From assembly GCF_020509005.1 (NCBI RefSeq), contig NC_063019.1, positions 1,612,001 through 1,676,000 on the forward strand: a stretch of 64,000 nucleotides of DNA, written 5' to 3'. The translations under genes and the position numbers were made by a program. Source of the DNA: Fulvia fulva. Taxonomy: Eukaryota > Ascomycota > Dothideomycetes > Mycosphaerellales > Mycosphaerellaceae. The notes beneath the pieces were generated by a model, which made no database searches, was not told where the DNA came from, and saw nothing but the letters and a program-made list of their open reading frames with translations. Below are positions 1 to 11,432 of the stretch, piece by piece (within the stretch, counting starts at the first letter, position 1; each line of letters begins with the position of its first letter).

Positions 1-225
1 AGAGGATACGGCTACGGGTATCGCGATCCAAGCGTATATATAGGTAATATCCTATTATTAAAACTTAAGGCTACGTACGCTAAGAATTAGGTAACTAATT
101 AGTTACCTATAGCCTCTTTAAGAGCAATACTTATCTATTCTAGATAGACATATATAATATATAACCTGCTTTTAAAACACCCTATATAAGCCCGTATAAT
201 AACTTTCTATACTTCTAACGTAATA
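1..225 (+). repeat. Cop0 5' LTR, 3' portion only
   Basis: This stretch precedes a Copia-type primer site and ends in gtaata, a RIP-altered form of a canonical LTR end in CA. The left end is outside the window and the partner LTR is not in view, so the boundary rests on the primer site alone. No coding content is visible. Confidence 0.6.
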
Positions 226-238
226 GTTATAAGCCCGG
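226..238 (+). promoter_or_regulatory. Cop0 primer-binding site (half tRNA-iMet type)
   Basis: The sequence gttataagcccgg directly follows the LTR end. It is the same motif found after the 5' LTRs of Cop1, Cop2 and Cop3. It matches the complement of the initiator tRNA-Met anticodon arm (GGTTATGAGCCCGG) except for one G to A change in RIP context and a missing first G. Confidence 0.65.
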
Positions 239-384
239 TTAGCGCTTACTAATACTCGCTACGATAAGGAAGCTCTAAAGTAGAGTTTATACCGTTATAG
301 TACTACTACTATAACTAGTACAGTAGTACCCTCTAGGCCTAGTAAACCCGCGTAGAACTTTTACTAGCCTATAACCTATTTTAT

Positions 385-466
385 AGTTATAGCTACTACC
401 GAGACCCCGGTAACTACTAGTACCCTACCTTAGGGTACCGTAGTTCTAAAGAGCTATAACTAATAG
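385..466 (+). pseudogene. gag: Cop0 gag, N-terminal fragment
   Basis: This is the start of the Cop0 gag frame, cut by GypA after about 27 codons. The probable start codon reads ATA at 385 or 391, consistent with an ATG altered by RIP. In the same frame come residues of the type VLKSYN followed by two stops that were Trp or Gln, and the frame resumes at 19562 with DKFNRWLELY. This is typical of the N-terminal part of Copia Gag polyproteins. Confidence 0.6.
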
Positions 467-671
467 TATTACGAGACTATAGTACAAGAGTATAAGGGTA
501 TAGTATTAACGAAGTCGATAGCTAAAGAGAAAAGAGAGTCTAAGAACGAGGCCTATACTTAAAGGCCGAGGTGTCGGGCGTCGGCATCGGGCCGAGCTTA
601 GTCATCCGGGTCACGTGACCCGGGGTCACGTGATCAGATTCGAATCCGTCACTTACAGAGCGGCCGTGTCA
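467..671 (-). repeat. GypA left (3') LTR, 205 bp
   Basis: It matches the right LTR 19367-19556. It is 15 bp longer because of a duplication around 606-632 that creates a second CACGTG and an 18-bp perfect palindrome at 606-623. The 9-mer TCGATAGCT at 515-523 is identical to the primer-site sequence read on the minus strand. The LTR ends in ccgtgtca, then 3 nt, then the polypurine tract. Confidence 0.95.
606..632. promoter_or_regulatory. Duplicated CACGTG (E-box-like) palindrome in GypA LTR
   Basis: CACGTG occurs at 612-617 and 627-632. The first copy sits in an 18-bp perfect palindrome (606-623). The right GypA LTR has a single copy (19512-19517), and the unrelated GypD LTRs carry GTCACGTGAC at the equivalent end. 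CACGTG is a known bHLH-type binding core; a role in element transcription is inference only. Confidence 0.4.
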
Positions 672-674
672 CTA

Positions 675-683
675 CCCCCCTCT
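675..683 (-). other. GypA polypurine tract
   Basis: A C-run on the plus strand, giving agagggggg on the element strand, followed by the trinucleotide TAG and then the LTR. This is the expected plus-strand primer. The same order, a G-run then TAG or TAC then the LTR, is seen in GypB, GypC and GypD. Confidence 0.85.
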
Positions 684-689
684 AAAACA

Positions 690-3600
690 CCTTCGTCTTA
701 AAGCGTATATCCTTAAATCTTCCTTAGCGTAAATACGAAAGCTTTATTATTCTCTATATCGTTCGTTTCGTCTTTTAGCTCTAATAACTTACTAGAAGTA
801 GGTACTAAAACTCTTTTAATATAGCTATCGTTAGTATTAGGCATATAGTTATCCTTAGCTAGAGCTATAGGGCTATTACCTTTACGTAGAGGCTATACCG
901 TTACGGTTAACTAAGGTACTAGATCTATTACGTTCGCGTCCGGCCTTATATCGACTAAGGTCTTATTTGAAATATAATCTTCTAGCGGATAAAAGTTAAT
1001 CGGTATAGACTTAGTTAGGTTATTATACTTAAAGTCTACGACTACCTTCGGTATATCCTTATATACTACGCTCGCGGGCTCCTAGGTAGACTTACTATCT
1101 AAATAGCCCTTCTATTTTACTAGTATAGTAATGCCTCTGCCCTTCGGCTTAGAATCTAGGACGCGTTTAACCTCCTAGGTCTTAAACGTATTACTAGTTT
1201 TATTAGTAACCTCGATTAGTAGTAGTCGTATATTATCTCCTAGATCTACCGGTCGGAGAAGATTTAAATAGAAGGAGTTATATACGCGGATCGTCTCTAG
1301 TAGGGCAATACTATACGTATTCTTACCAAGCGCGGTAGTAGTTATTACCGGTCCAAACTATTTAATATTAAGCTTCTTAGCTAGGCGTAATAACTTCTAG
1401 TTTTTAGTATTAATATAGATACGGTCGCCTAGGCTATATCGCGGTAGTATAGTACGGTATATATTAGCGTTATCTACTTATAGGGCTTAATCGTAACGTA
1501 AGTATTCGTATAGGTGCGTATAGAAGTCCTTTATCTATTAAGCAAAACGCTCTACCTTTCCGGCGGATAGGCGTTACTTAGTAGGTATTAGACGCTTAGG
1601 GAGGCTATCTCTATTAAAGTTACTAGTACGAGGATTACGACCCTATTTGGTAAAGAATAGCGACATACCTATTACTTCTATAATATAGTTATTCTTTACA
1701 AATTCCGCTAGCGGAAGCTACTATACCTAATCTCCTTATACGTAGTCGATAAAGATACGGAGGTACTTCTCTATCTCCTTATTTATATTCTTAGACTATC
1801 TATCGGTCTTAGAATAGAAGGCTATAGACAACTTATAGACTATCCCTACTAGTTTATAGAAGCGTTACTAAAAAGCTAATAGCTACTAACTACCTCGATC
1901 TATAATAATAGACAGAGGGGTACTATATAAGCGGTAGTAGTCCCGGACGAAGACCTCGGCGATATATTTAGCCGTTATCTCCTTTACTAGGATCATATAG
2001 CATCCCTTACCCGTACGGTTAGTGATCGTAAGGGCATTAGTATATATAACGCTATTATAATTAGTACTCTTCGGTAGTCCTACTACGAAATCTATAGCAA
2101 TTTCGTCCTATAGTTCAAACGGGATTAGTAGGGGTTTTAGTAGCCCTAGTTATTACGTCTACGAGGGTTTTAACGAGCGGTATTCGTAGTACTTAAAGAT
2201 CTTATTACGTATATACTACGAAAGGCCGGGCTAGACGAAGTCGCGAGTAATAAGCTCGTAGGTCTTCGTACGACCTAGGTAACTAGTAGAGGGGGTGCTA
2301 TAATATACTTAGAAGACCTTAAAGCGTAAACCCGGTACGTCTAGTACGAAGACATTATAGCCGCCGTATCTATTCTTAATATAGATAAGGCCGCCTATAG
2401 CTACCGCCTCGCTATTATCTATACGGTACTAGCGTAGTAGCGTATAAGGCTCTCCTACGTCTAACTAGCGTAACGCTTACTATAGCTCCGCTTCTCCGTA
2501 TATAACGCGGATCTTAGTTATAAGTTTATTGTCCTATCGGCCTAGACGGATCTCTATTAGCGAGATGTTAAGGAATCGGTACTTAGGTAGTAACGTCTGT
2601 TCTTAATACTATCTTTGTAGGTCGTTATCGTTTATAGGGACGTCCTATAGCCGCTGTATTAGAGTATTAGGTTTGATATTTGTCTTACTAGGGATATAGA
2701 TAATCTTAAAATAGAACTACGATAAGAACTCGGACTAACGTGCCTAGCGTCTATTTAGGACCTTAGTACTCGTAAACTATTTAAGGTTCTTATAATCGGA
2801 GTATACTAGGATTAGCTTACCGCTTTCGTCGGTAAGGTTTTCGAAGTCGGCCTTATCTCTATTAATATCTCTAGATATAAGCTCTAGTTTCTATTCCTTA
2901 AAGGCTTTTATAATAGCGAGTAGTTCCTTATTATAGATATCGTAGTTATATTCTTATAGCGATATCTTCTTAGACATAAAAGCTACTAGGCGCTATATAC
3001 CGTCTTCTCCTTACTACGACATTACTATAGTAGTAACGAAGTCCGACGTATCCGTTTCGAGCTTCGTTTCTCGCCCGGGTACGAAATATACAAGTATAAT
3101 GTCGTCCTTAGTAAACGCTTATTTTATACGTTCGAAAGCGTCCTAATATTCGTTACCCTATACCTATAGTACGTCTTTCTTAGTAAGCTATATTCTCGGG
3201 TAGGCGATGCCTAAGTAGTTACGAATAAACCGCCTATAGAAGTTATAAAAGCTAAGGAAGGACAGAATATCTATTAGATTACGAGGGGTCTCCTATTCTT
3301 AGATTACGGCGATCTTGTCCTTATCTATCTTAATACCGTCCGCGCCTATAATTAAGCTAAGGTACTTCGTCTCTTAGACGTAAAACTCGTACTTATCGAT
3401 ATCGAGTTGAAGTCCTACCTCCTATAGCTTCGCTATAACCTTCTCGACGTGAACGATATACTCCTCTAGGGTGTCGCTAAATATAAGTACGTTATCGAGG
3501 TACGCGGAGGTAAAACCGTCTAGGGACTCTTAGAGCGCGTTATTAATATATAACTAGAAGGTGCCGGGTATATTATAGAGACTAAAGGGTATTACTAGAC

Positions 3601-4200
3601 ATTCGAATTGACCGTAGTACGTAGTAAATACCGTTTTCTACTCGTCCCCTTCCGCGATACGTAAACGATTAAAGGTAGCGATTATATCGAGCTTAGTAAA
3701 GTACTTCTTACTACTAATCCGGTTAAGGGTATCTTAAATAAGTAGGATAGGGTACCTCGATTTTATAGTAATAGCGTTTAGGGCGCGGTAGTCGATATAG
3801 ACGCGTAGTCTACTACCTAGTTTACGTACGATAATTACCGGTAATACTATAGGTAAGTTACTACATTAGATATTACCTTTCTAAAGTTAGTTATCTACCT
3901 AAGCTTTTACTACTTCTAACTCTCTATTCGAAATCGGATAGGGCCGCTTAAACGGTAGCCGAGTATCTTTCTTTAGCTTAATCTTATAATCTAGGCTAGG
4001 GCGATAAGGTAGTAGCTTATCTAACTTTAACTTCGAGAATAGAGCTTACCGATAATAGTATATAGCCGGTAGCTTACCGAGTACGTCGGGGTCCTTCTAC
4101 TTCCGGTATAGCTTTTCTATAAATACGTTATAATTAGCTACGTTTATCGCGTAGGCTTCTACCTAGTACTCCTATCGATAACGGAGCGTTCTATAGTAGC
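690..4200 (-). pseudogene. pol: GypA pol, C-terminal part: RT, RNase H, integrase, chromodomain
   Basis: Read on the minus strand from 4200. The RT fingers (RVYIDYRALNAIT) lie near 3776-3830. The RT catalytic box is at about 3480-3506 and reads YLDNVLIF where YLDDVLIF is expected; this Asp to Asn change is RIP-type and destroys the active site. RNase H follows at about 2730-3060, integrase zinc finger and core at about 1300-2250, and a chromodomain at about 1020-1140 (core ILVKWKGYLDSKSTWEP). Many in-frame TAG and TAA codons replace Gln and Trp. The 5' end is cut off by GypB, and the frame continues at 11433. Confidence 0.9.
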
Positions 4201-4205
4201 TATCT

Positions 4206-4389
4206 TGTCACGGGCAGCCCGCGACCCCTTACTATAGCTACGTCGGCCCGGCTGAACCGCGGACCTTCTATATCGGGTTAGCGCGGCTTAGCTTTGCTTT
4301 ATAACTTCGCCGCGCCTCGCGCTCCTCTTTCGTAGCTTCGTAGAACAATAACTATCTCATTCGGACCCTATAGTACGCGCGCCCTTATA
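4206..4389 (+). repeat. GypB 5' LTR, 184 bp
   Basis: It starts TGTCACGGG and ends CTTATA (canonical TG...CA altered by RIP). It matches 11244-11427 with only a few transitions. It contains a TATA-like TATAA at 4300-4304 and, about 40 nt downstream, the 9-mer GTAGAACAA (4340-4348), which is complementary to the primer site. Confidence 0.97.
4340..4348 (+). promoter_or_regulatory. GypB predicted transcript start / self-priming 9-mer
   Basis: GTAGAACAA is the exact reverse complement of TTGTTCTAC at 4392-4400, which starts 2 nt after the LTR. A TATA-like box lies about 40 nt upstream. In Tf1-type self-priming the first bases of the mRNA fold onto the primer site, so this 9-mer should mark the RNA 5' end. 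Confidence 0.65.
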
Positions 4390-4391
4390 GT

Positions 4392-4400
4392 TTGTTCTAC
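4392..4400 (+). promoter_or_regulatory. GypB primer-binding site (self-priming type)
   Basis: TTGTTCTAC begins 2 nt inside the 5' LTR boundary and is the reverse complement of the LTR 9-mer at 4340-4348. It does not start with TGG, as a tRNA 3'-end primer site would. Confidence 0.7.
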
Positions 4401-4627
4401 CTTACTACCTAGATCGCGGATCTAGGTAAGGGACGCGTAACAATAGGAACAGACAGAACCGTAGAACTCGAGAACGCGTAGAGCCGCATTAGAACACAGA
4501 ACACGGTAAGGCGTATAGCGCGTAGATGCCTAGAGAACGTAACGCGGCGACACTATTAGTAGGTAGTCGCGCGCTCGTAGATAGTCAGGATATAGGCACC
4601 GTTACGCCTCCCCCGAACCTAGACAAC

Positions 4628-6660
4628 ATGACTTTATAAATAGCGAACGGCGGCATACTACCGCTACCTAAGCCTAAGGGTAAAAGCAAGCAGCGCACAT
4701 CTCTTTTCCCCGACCTCTCCTCTTTTCCTTAGAGTTAGACATAGGACGATAACCGGCGGGTTATAGTAGACACCGGTATCGCGCTATAACAAGAGATTAA
4801 TAAAGCTTACTAGAAGGCCTTCGAGCGAGAAGAAGGTAGTGAGATTGACTTTATAGAACTGTTCGAGTTTAAGCTCGAAGAGAACCTAGGCGGCGACCTA
4901 GACGAGGTGTATCTATTACTCGACGAGGCAGAACATATTCTCGCATCCGAATACTAGAATGTCACCCTAGACAACCTCACGACCCTTGTATCCTAACACC
5001 CGAAGACTACCTACGACTTCGTGCTATAAGTAGTCAATACGGCAATTACTAAGGGCAGACAACTCGATATAATAGAGCGAGCTAACGACCTCTAGAACAC
5101 CTAGTACACTACGCTATACACCGAATACGACCGCATCTATAAGATGCTACGAAGTGAAGAGCTTGTTATATAGAAAATGGCAGCAGATCTTAAGAGTAAG
5201 AAGGATTACGACCTAGCTAAGTTATAAGAGCTAGGGAAGAAATATAAGGAAGCTAATAACCTATATAAGCAGTTTAGCGAGACCTACGACAAGGAGAAGA
5301 AGAAGGCACAAGATGCTAAGGCGAAGAACTAGGCCCTATAACAAGAAGTCGATGACCTAAAGGCTCGGCTTGAGGCAGGAGACACTATATAGAACGGAGG
5401 TAGGGGCCGCTTAGGCCGCCGACCCTCTCGTTCCCGCCTACGCGAGACCTTACTCGAGTAGCTGTTACGTAGGTATCGCGAAGCTACTAGTGGAGGGGGC
5501 GGTAGCGGTAGTAGTAATAACGATAACGATAGAGACGACGATAACCGTAGCGATAATAGCCGAGGACGTAATAACGACCGTCCGCGACTAGGACCTAATA
5601 ACAGTCGTAACTCGAGAATGCGTAACACCCGTACCTAGACACTACTAGTTGACCTTCTAGAACGTCTCTTTACTATTGACCGCACCCTTACTCGCGGCAT
5701 AGAGATCGGTAAGGGTGTGCCCGACCCTAAGTACTTTAAGAACGATAACGACCCCAATTTCGACAGCTAGTATAGTAGTGTTCTCCTAAAGCTAACTATA
5801 GTAACCTTCCGTACTAAGGTAGATAGTCTACGCTTCGTGTATAGGTAGACACAAGGTGATCCTTAGCGAAGTATTAAGCCGAGGATCCCTATGCCTAGAC
5901 AGTAGTCCTTTAACGAGTTCAAGACTAGAGAAGAGTTATTAGACTAGATAATACGCTAATATAGTATACGTAATAAGGGAACTAAGGCTATAGTTAACAT
6001 TACTACCTATAAGTAAGAACAAGGCGAAACCTTTATAGCCTTCTATACCCGCTACTCGAAGTTACGCGCCTAGATGTTATAGACCGATAAGACCGAGCTT
6101 ATACTATTCCGTAACCGACTAAACCGTAAGTACTTTATTAAGACCTTCGGCGACCGCGAAGTCGACCGCCGCCTAGATAGTATATAAGACGTTATCGAGG
6201 AGTACACCGTACTAGACGAGAGTTTCTACGAGACAGATCGACTATACCCGTAGAAGGAGCGCCCCCGGGGCAATAGCAACTCGAACAGTAATAGCGGCTA
6301 GAATAACTAGAATAACGGTAACGTAGTTACTAGTACCGCTACCGGTGTAGTAGGTGCCTTAGTATAGCGCCTACTATAGTACGCTAGTACTAAGAAGAAG
6401 GAGGATCTGCCGACATATCTATAGAACCTACCTACGCTTAACCGTAAGTAGCGCGAAGACCTTAAGAAGTAGGGTAAGTACTACCGCTACCGTATAGGTT
6501 CTTACGTATCGACTAACCCTAAATGCCTAATATATAGGTACGATAGCGACTATCGCCTACCGCGTCTACGTAATACTACGCCGAATCCGAACGCGAACCT
6601 CAGTTCCCTAGCCGCCGATCCGCGGTAGGGAAATGGCACGACCGCTACCTAAGCGTAGTA
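4628..6660 (+). pseudogene. gag: GypB gag
   Basis: A degenerate frame starting at the ATG at 4628 and interrupted by many TAG and TAA codons from RIP. The N-terminal third is acidic. A Lys/Glu-rich segment with coiled-coil character follows (about 5160-5390), then an Arg/Asn/Gly-rich low-complexity stretch (about 5400-5630), and then a retrotransposon capsid-like region (about 5690-6240). A zinc knuckle near 6480-6530 reads YRYRIGSYVSTNPKC, a CCHC box in which two Cys and the His appear changed to Tyr. Gag lies in the frame at 4628; pol is in the -1 frame. Confidence 0.85.
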
Positions 6661-6879
6661 GATAGCGGTCACCCGAACTTCCTAGGACAGAAAGAGCATA
6701 AGATTGAGAGACACGGAACGTAAGAGACGGTAATAGACTATAGTAAGGAGCTTAAGATATCGGCATACGCACTAGATAAGTAATAGCTAGCTATGTACCC
6801 TTATATAGTGTTACCCGTAATAATATAATAGAGAAAGGCTCGAGGCCTTATAGATTCTACTTCTACCTCTCTCTTTCTT

Positions 6880-9800
6880 AACTAGAAATTTATACGTAAA
6901 TACATAATACCCCTAATCCCTTTGACGTAAAGCCGACGACTAATACTAGGAGATAGAACGGCCACTACGCGGCAGATTACACACGCGGCCCCTATAGACG
7001 TAGTTATAGGCGATCATTACGAGCAAATGTTATGCTACGTTACCGACCTCGAATACGATATCGTCTTTAGCCTACCGTAGCTTATAGCGCATAACCTAAA
7101 CATCTTCTAGGAGATAGGCGAGGTGGCATTTAGGTCGGATTACTGCTTTAGTCACTGTCTATAGAATAAGACACCGATAATAGTACAATCCCTAAACTAC
7201 CGCGAGAAGAAGAAGTAGGCACTAGTACGGTACGGACTAGAGCCCTTTACTAGAGATATAGCGAGCTTTATAGTAGGAGGGGCAGAGCTGAATGTCTTAT
7301 TATATAACCTAGAAGACATAGACGATGAAGAAGTAGACTGCTAGGGCGTTTCTTAACGCGCGTAGGGGATATACGCGTACCGGCCTAGGGCTGAGTGCTT
7401 CTACATTATGCCTACTAGGCGTAAGAGCGACGGCGGAGAGCTTAAGCTAAGTGCAATAGCTACTAATGATCTGGACCAATTCTTGAACAAGCAGTTCAAT
7501 CATAACCCGAAGGAGAAGTTGCCGCTAATGTACTACGATATTACGGACGCTTTCTTAGCTAAGGATTATAAAGGACTCCTACCTTACCGACTAGGCGTAG
7601 ATCATAAGATTCATATTAAGCCTAATAGTCTATAAGAGCCACTATACCGCAAGCCCTACGGCCTAGCTAAGAAGGAGAACGAGGTAGTTAAGAAATGGCT
7701 AGACGAGTAAACATCTAAAGGGAAGGTACGGAAAGTAGGGCAAAAGACGAACTAGTCTCCTACACTAGTACTAGTGGTACGTAAGCCTAGAGGTAGGCTA
7801 CGTGTTTATATCGACTATAGAGGATTGAATGCGATCACTATTAAGAACCGGTATCCGATTCCCTTGATATAAGAGACGCTTAACCGTATATACGGTAAGA
7901 AGTACTTTATAAAGCTAGACATTATAGCAGCCTTTAACAAGTTACGGATAGCTAAAGGGCACGAGTGGTTGACAGCGTTTGCGACACGATACGGCATCTA
8001 CGAGTATCTAGTGTTGCCATTCGGCTTGTATAACGGACTAGTATCGTTCTAATTATATATTAATAAGGTCTTATAAGAACACCTAGATGACTTTGTGTCG
8101 GCCTACCTAGATGACGTACTTATCTTTAGTGACACCTTGGAGGAGCATATTGAACACGTACGGAAGGTTCTTACTAAGCTACGCGATATAGGACTTATAG
8201 TGGACATCGACAAAAGCGAATTCTACTAATAGAAGGTGAAGTATCTTGGGCTAATTATAACCCCTAACGGCATCGAGATAGACCCCGAGAAACTCGAATG
8301 TATTCAGATATAGGAAGCTCCTAAGAACCTAAAGGATGTCTAGGCCTTCCTTAGATTTGCCAACTTCTATAGGCGATTTATCGAAGCATTTTCGCGTATA
8401 GCTGCTCCTCTTACAAACCTGACCAAGTCGGACGGACTAAGCAATTATAAGAACAGAAGGATTCAATAGTCACTAGATTACTAACGAGCCTTTGACAATT
8501 TGAAAGCTACGTTTAGTAAAGCCGGTATGCTCGCATATTACGTACTAGGCAGGGAAATAGTAATAGAGACAGATTCTTCAGATTTTATAAACGCCGGCGT
8601 GCTTTCGTAGTATAACGAGAATGGTGTGCTACATCCTATAGCCTTCTACTCGAAGAAGTTGAGTCTATAGGAGTGCAATTATGAAATCTATAATAAGGAA
8701 CTGTTAGCTATTATCAAGGCTTTTAAGGAATAGAGACCCGAGCTCGCCTACGAGGTAGATAATAAGGACTTATAGCTAGTTAAGATTTACACCGACTATA
8801 AGAACCTAGAATACTTTATGACGACAAAGTAGCTAAATCGGCGACAAGCGCGTTAGGCTAAGTTCTTATTACAGTTTAACTTCAAGATAATATACCGTCT
8901 AGGACTTTAAGGTACAAAGCTAGACAGCCTAACGAGACGTAGCTAGGACCTTCCGTAGGGGGTAGACGACCCTCGGAACTAGCATTAGTATTAGACATTG
9001 CTACCTCCTAAGCGATTCCTTAAGATCGCCTTACTATAGGCAATAGTAGAAGATACGCCGGAAGAAGAGGAACTAGTACCGCTAAACCCTAAAGCTAAAG
9101 AGTTTATGCCTATAGAACGAGATGCGCCTACTAAATAACCGGCGACGCGTAAAAGTTAGCGGGAAGCCGAACTCGAGTATCGAATGTCGACGGCGTACGT
9201 AACCGATAACGAGCTTAAGACCGCGATTAAGGACCTATAGAAAGACCGTACTCCTACACTACTATAGAGAGCGAAGATTTACCTAGCACACTACAAAGTA
9301 GATAGCGACCTGCTATATATTCGAAACTAATACGACGGCTAGAGCTTATAGGTACTAAATGACTAAGCTTTATAGACCAGGATAATCAAGATAAACTATG
9401 ACGCTCTAGTAGTAGGCTATCTAGGACGAGCTCGTACTTATGAACTCGTAGCACGTGAATTCTACTGGCCTAGATTAGCGAGATCCGTGCGTAGATACAC
9501 CGCGAATTGCCGTACCTACCGTATAATAAAATCTCTGTACTCCTAGCCACTAGGATTACTATAGCCACTTCCTATTCTAGATCGGCCTTAGAAACACATT
9601 ATAGTCGACTTTGTTATCGGACTCCTAGATAGTACTCTTGACGGTATAGTCTATAACAACATTATGACCGTCACTAATAGGCTTACTAAGGAAGTCGAGC
9701 TGATCCCTATTAGCGTAATAATAGCACAGAATGCGGCAAGGCTTTTCCTTAAACATATATTCTGTCGGCGCGGGTTTCCTAACACTATTATATCAGACCG

Positions 9801-11235
9801 TAGCAAGCAGTAGGTTGCTACCTTCTAGAAGAAACTCTATAAGATGCTCCGTACAAATCGTAAGCTAAGTTCTTCGTATCACCTAGAAACTAATAGACAG
9901 TCAGAACGTACTAACTAGGCGATAGAACAGTATCTCCGTATGTTTACTAACGAGGCATAGGATAACTAGGCAGAATGGCTATGCCTTGCTTAGTTCGCGA
10001 TTAACAATCACCTGTCTAAGACTACTAGTGTGTCGCCGTTCTACGCCACCTTAGGATACAACCCTAAGTTTATAGAGCGAGTTGACCTGAACGCTAGAAA
10101 GGAGGGAGGACTGACTACTCTCTAGCGACTAGACGCGCGATTAGTAGAAACCTTTGTGCGTCGAATTTACGAGCTTCATAAACATCTTTAAGAGAATATA
10201 CGAATGTTATAAGCTCTCTAAGTAGAGGTAGCAAACCGCCACCGAAGCATTCCTCTAGACTATAAGGTAGGTGATTAGGTATATCTTAGTACTAAGAACA
10301 TCCGTACGACTCGACTATCTAAGAAGCTAGACAGGAGATATGCCGGCCCTTACTAGATCACGGAAGTTATGCCGGCTAGACTCTCTTATCGACTGAAACT
10401 ATTAGACGCTCTAGTAGGACTTAATAACTGCTTCTATACCTCATAACTACAACGAGCCGACCACCCCGATTTCCTACTACTTAAAGGGCAGCATCTAGCG
10501 CCGCTACTACCGATAACTATCGAACCTAACACTACCGAGGCTGATGTAGTAGCCGATATAGTGGCAGCACCTACGTATATATACGAGGTGGAAAAGATAT
10601 TTAACATATATACCCGTAAGCGGGTAGGCAAGGTGAAGAAGGGGCATAAGCGCAAAGTAGATATATAGTACAAGGTAAAATAGGCTAGATATTAGAACGA
10701 GGAGGATAGTAAGACCTAGCAACCTATAGAGGACATACTTGAACACGTAGCCGCCGCTATTATAGACTTTCACCATAACCGGCCGGAGTTGTCTACGCCT
10801 ATAGGCTTCGTAGCTCTATCTGACTAGTCCCTACTAGCTACTGAGATACTCGGGCTCAACTCGATTAGGGTCATTCCGAAAGACACCGTCACGAATAAGT
10901 CGCCTCGAGCCTTACCTCTAATAGAATCTACTCCGTACATATTTGATACTCGAGTAGAGCCTATAGAGCCTACAATAATACCCAACTTTAGTTATAAGGA
11001 TTATACGCGAGTGCGAGCCGAAGACAGACTTAGATCTAGGGCAAGCTAGCTAACTAGGCAACATGTTTCTCGAAGGAAGCCGGTCGAGGATAGTCTTAAT
11101 AGAGCGAATGCGATGTTATCGGATAACGACAGGGCACTAGAGGATGATTCGGCGTTCGCGCGATTATAGAGCTCGACAGGCAAGTGGCCTTATAAGGTGA
11201 ATAACGCTTAGAGGACTAAGGCGTGTTTTAGGAGG
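6880..11235 (+). pseudogene. pol: GypB pol: protease, RT, RNase H, integrase, chromodomain
   Basis: In the -1 frame relative to gag. The order is a protease-like region (about 6990-7200), a linker, RT (about 7790-8345) with intact YLDDVLIF at 8104-8127, and RNase H (about 8560-8930, with TDSSD). Integrase follows with a zinc finger (about 9418-9530), core acidic segments near 9601 and 9790, and a GPY/F-like region (about 10260-10400). A chromodomain lies at about 10579-10760 and a roughly 150-residue tail runs to the polypurine tract. The chromodomain carries an unusual Lys/Arg-rich insert after its first strand. The longest stop-free stretch is only 75 codons (7408-7635). The frame continues into the 3' LTR to a TAG at 11317. 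Confidence 0.92.
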
Positions 11236-11240
11236 GGGGG
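11230..11240 (+). other. GypB polypurine tract
   Basis: aggaggggggg, followed by TAC and then the 3' LTR at 11244. Confidence 0.88.
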
Positions 11241-11243
11241 TAC

Positions 11244-11427
11244 TATCACGGGTAGCCCGCGACCCCTTACTATAGCTACGTCGGCCCGGCTGAACCGCGG
11301 ACCTTCTACATCGGGTTAGCGCGGCTTAGCTTTACTTTATAACTTCGCCGCGCCTCGCGCTCCTCTTTCGTAGCTTCGTAGAACAACAACTATCTCATTC
11401 GGACCCTATAGTACGCGCGCCCTTATA
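11244..11427 (+). repeat. GypB 3' LTR, 184 bp
   Basis: It matches 4206-4389. The first bases are TATCACGGG instead of TGTCACGGG, a RIP-type change of the terminal TG. The self-priming 9-mer is kept at 11378-11386. The duplication tatct follows at 11428-11432. Confidence 0.97.
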
Positions 11428-11432
11428 TATCT

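Larger units (their letters stand above)
4201..11432 (+). mobile_element. GypB: Ty3/Gypsy chromovirus inserted in GypA pol
   Basis: A complete 7222-bp element (4206-11427) with identical-length 184-bp LTRs and the 5-bp duplication tatct at 4201-4205 and 11428-11432. It splits GypA pol between the protease and RT. It carries a self-priming primer site (4392-4400), gag, pol with an intact RT YLDD box, a chromodomain and a polypurine tract (11230-11240). RIP is heavy but many catalytic motifs survive. Confidence 0.97.

Noticed and set aside
5329..5628. 99-codon Leu/Arg/Ser-rich minus-strand frame
   Set aside because: A shadow of the Arg/Asn/Gly-rich linker of GypB gag; the composition is a by-product of the sense repeats.
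4201..11432. GypA and GypB as inverted halves of one element
   Set aside because: They have different LTRs, opposite orientation and separate target duplications; GypB is cleanly inserted in GypA.
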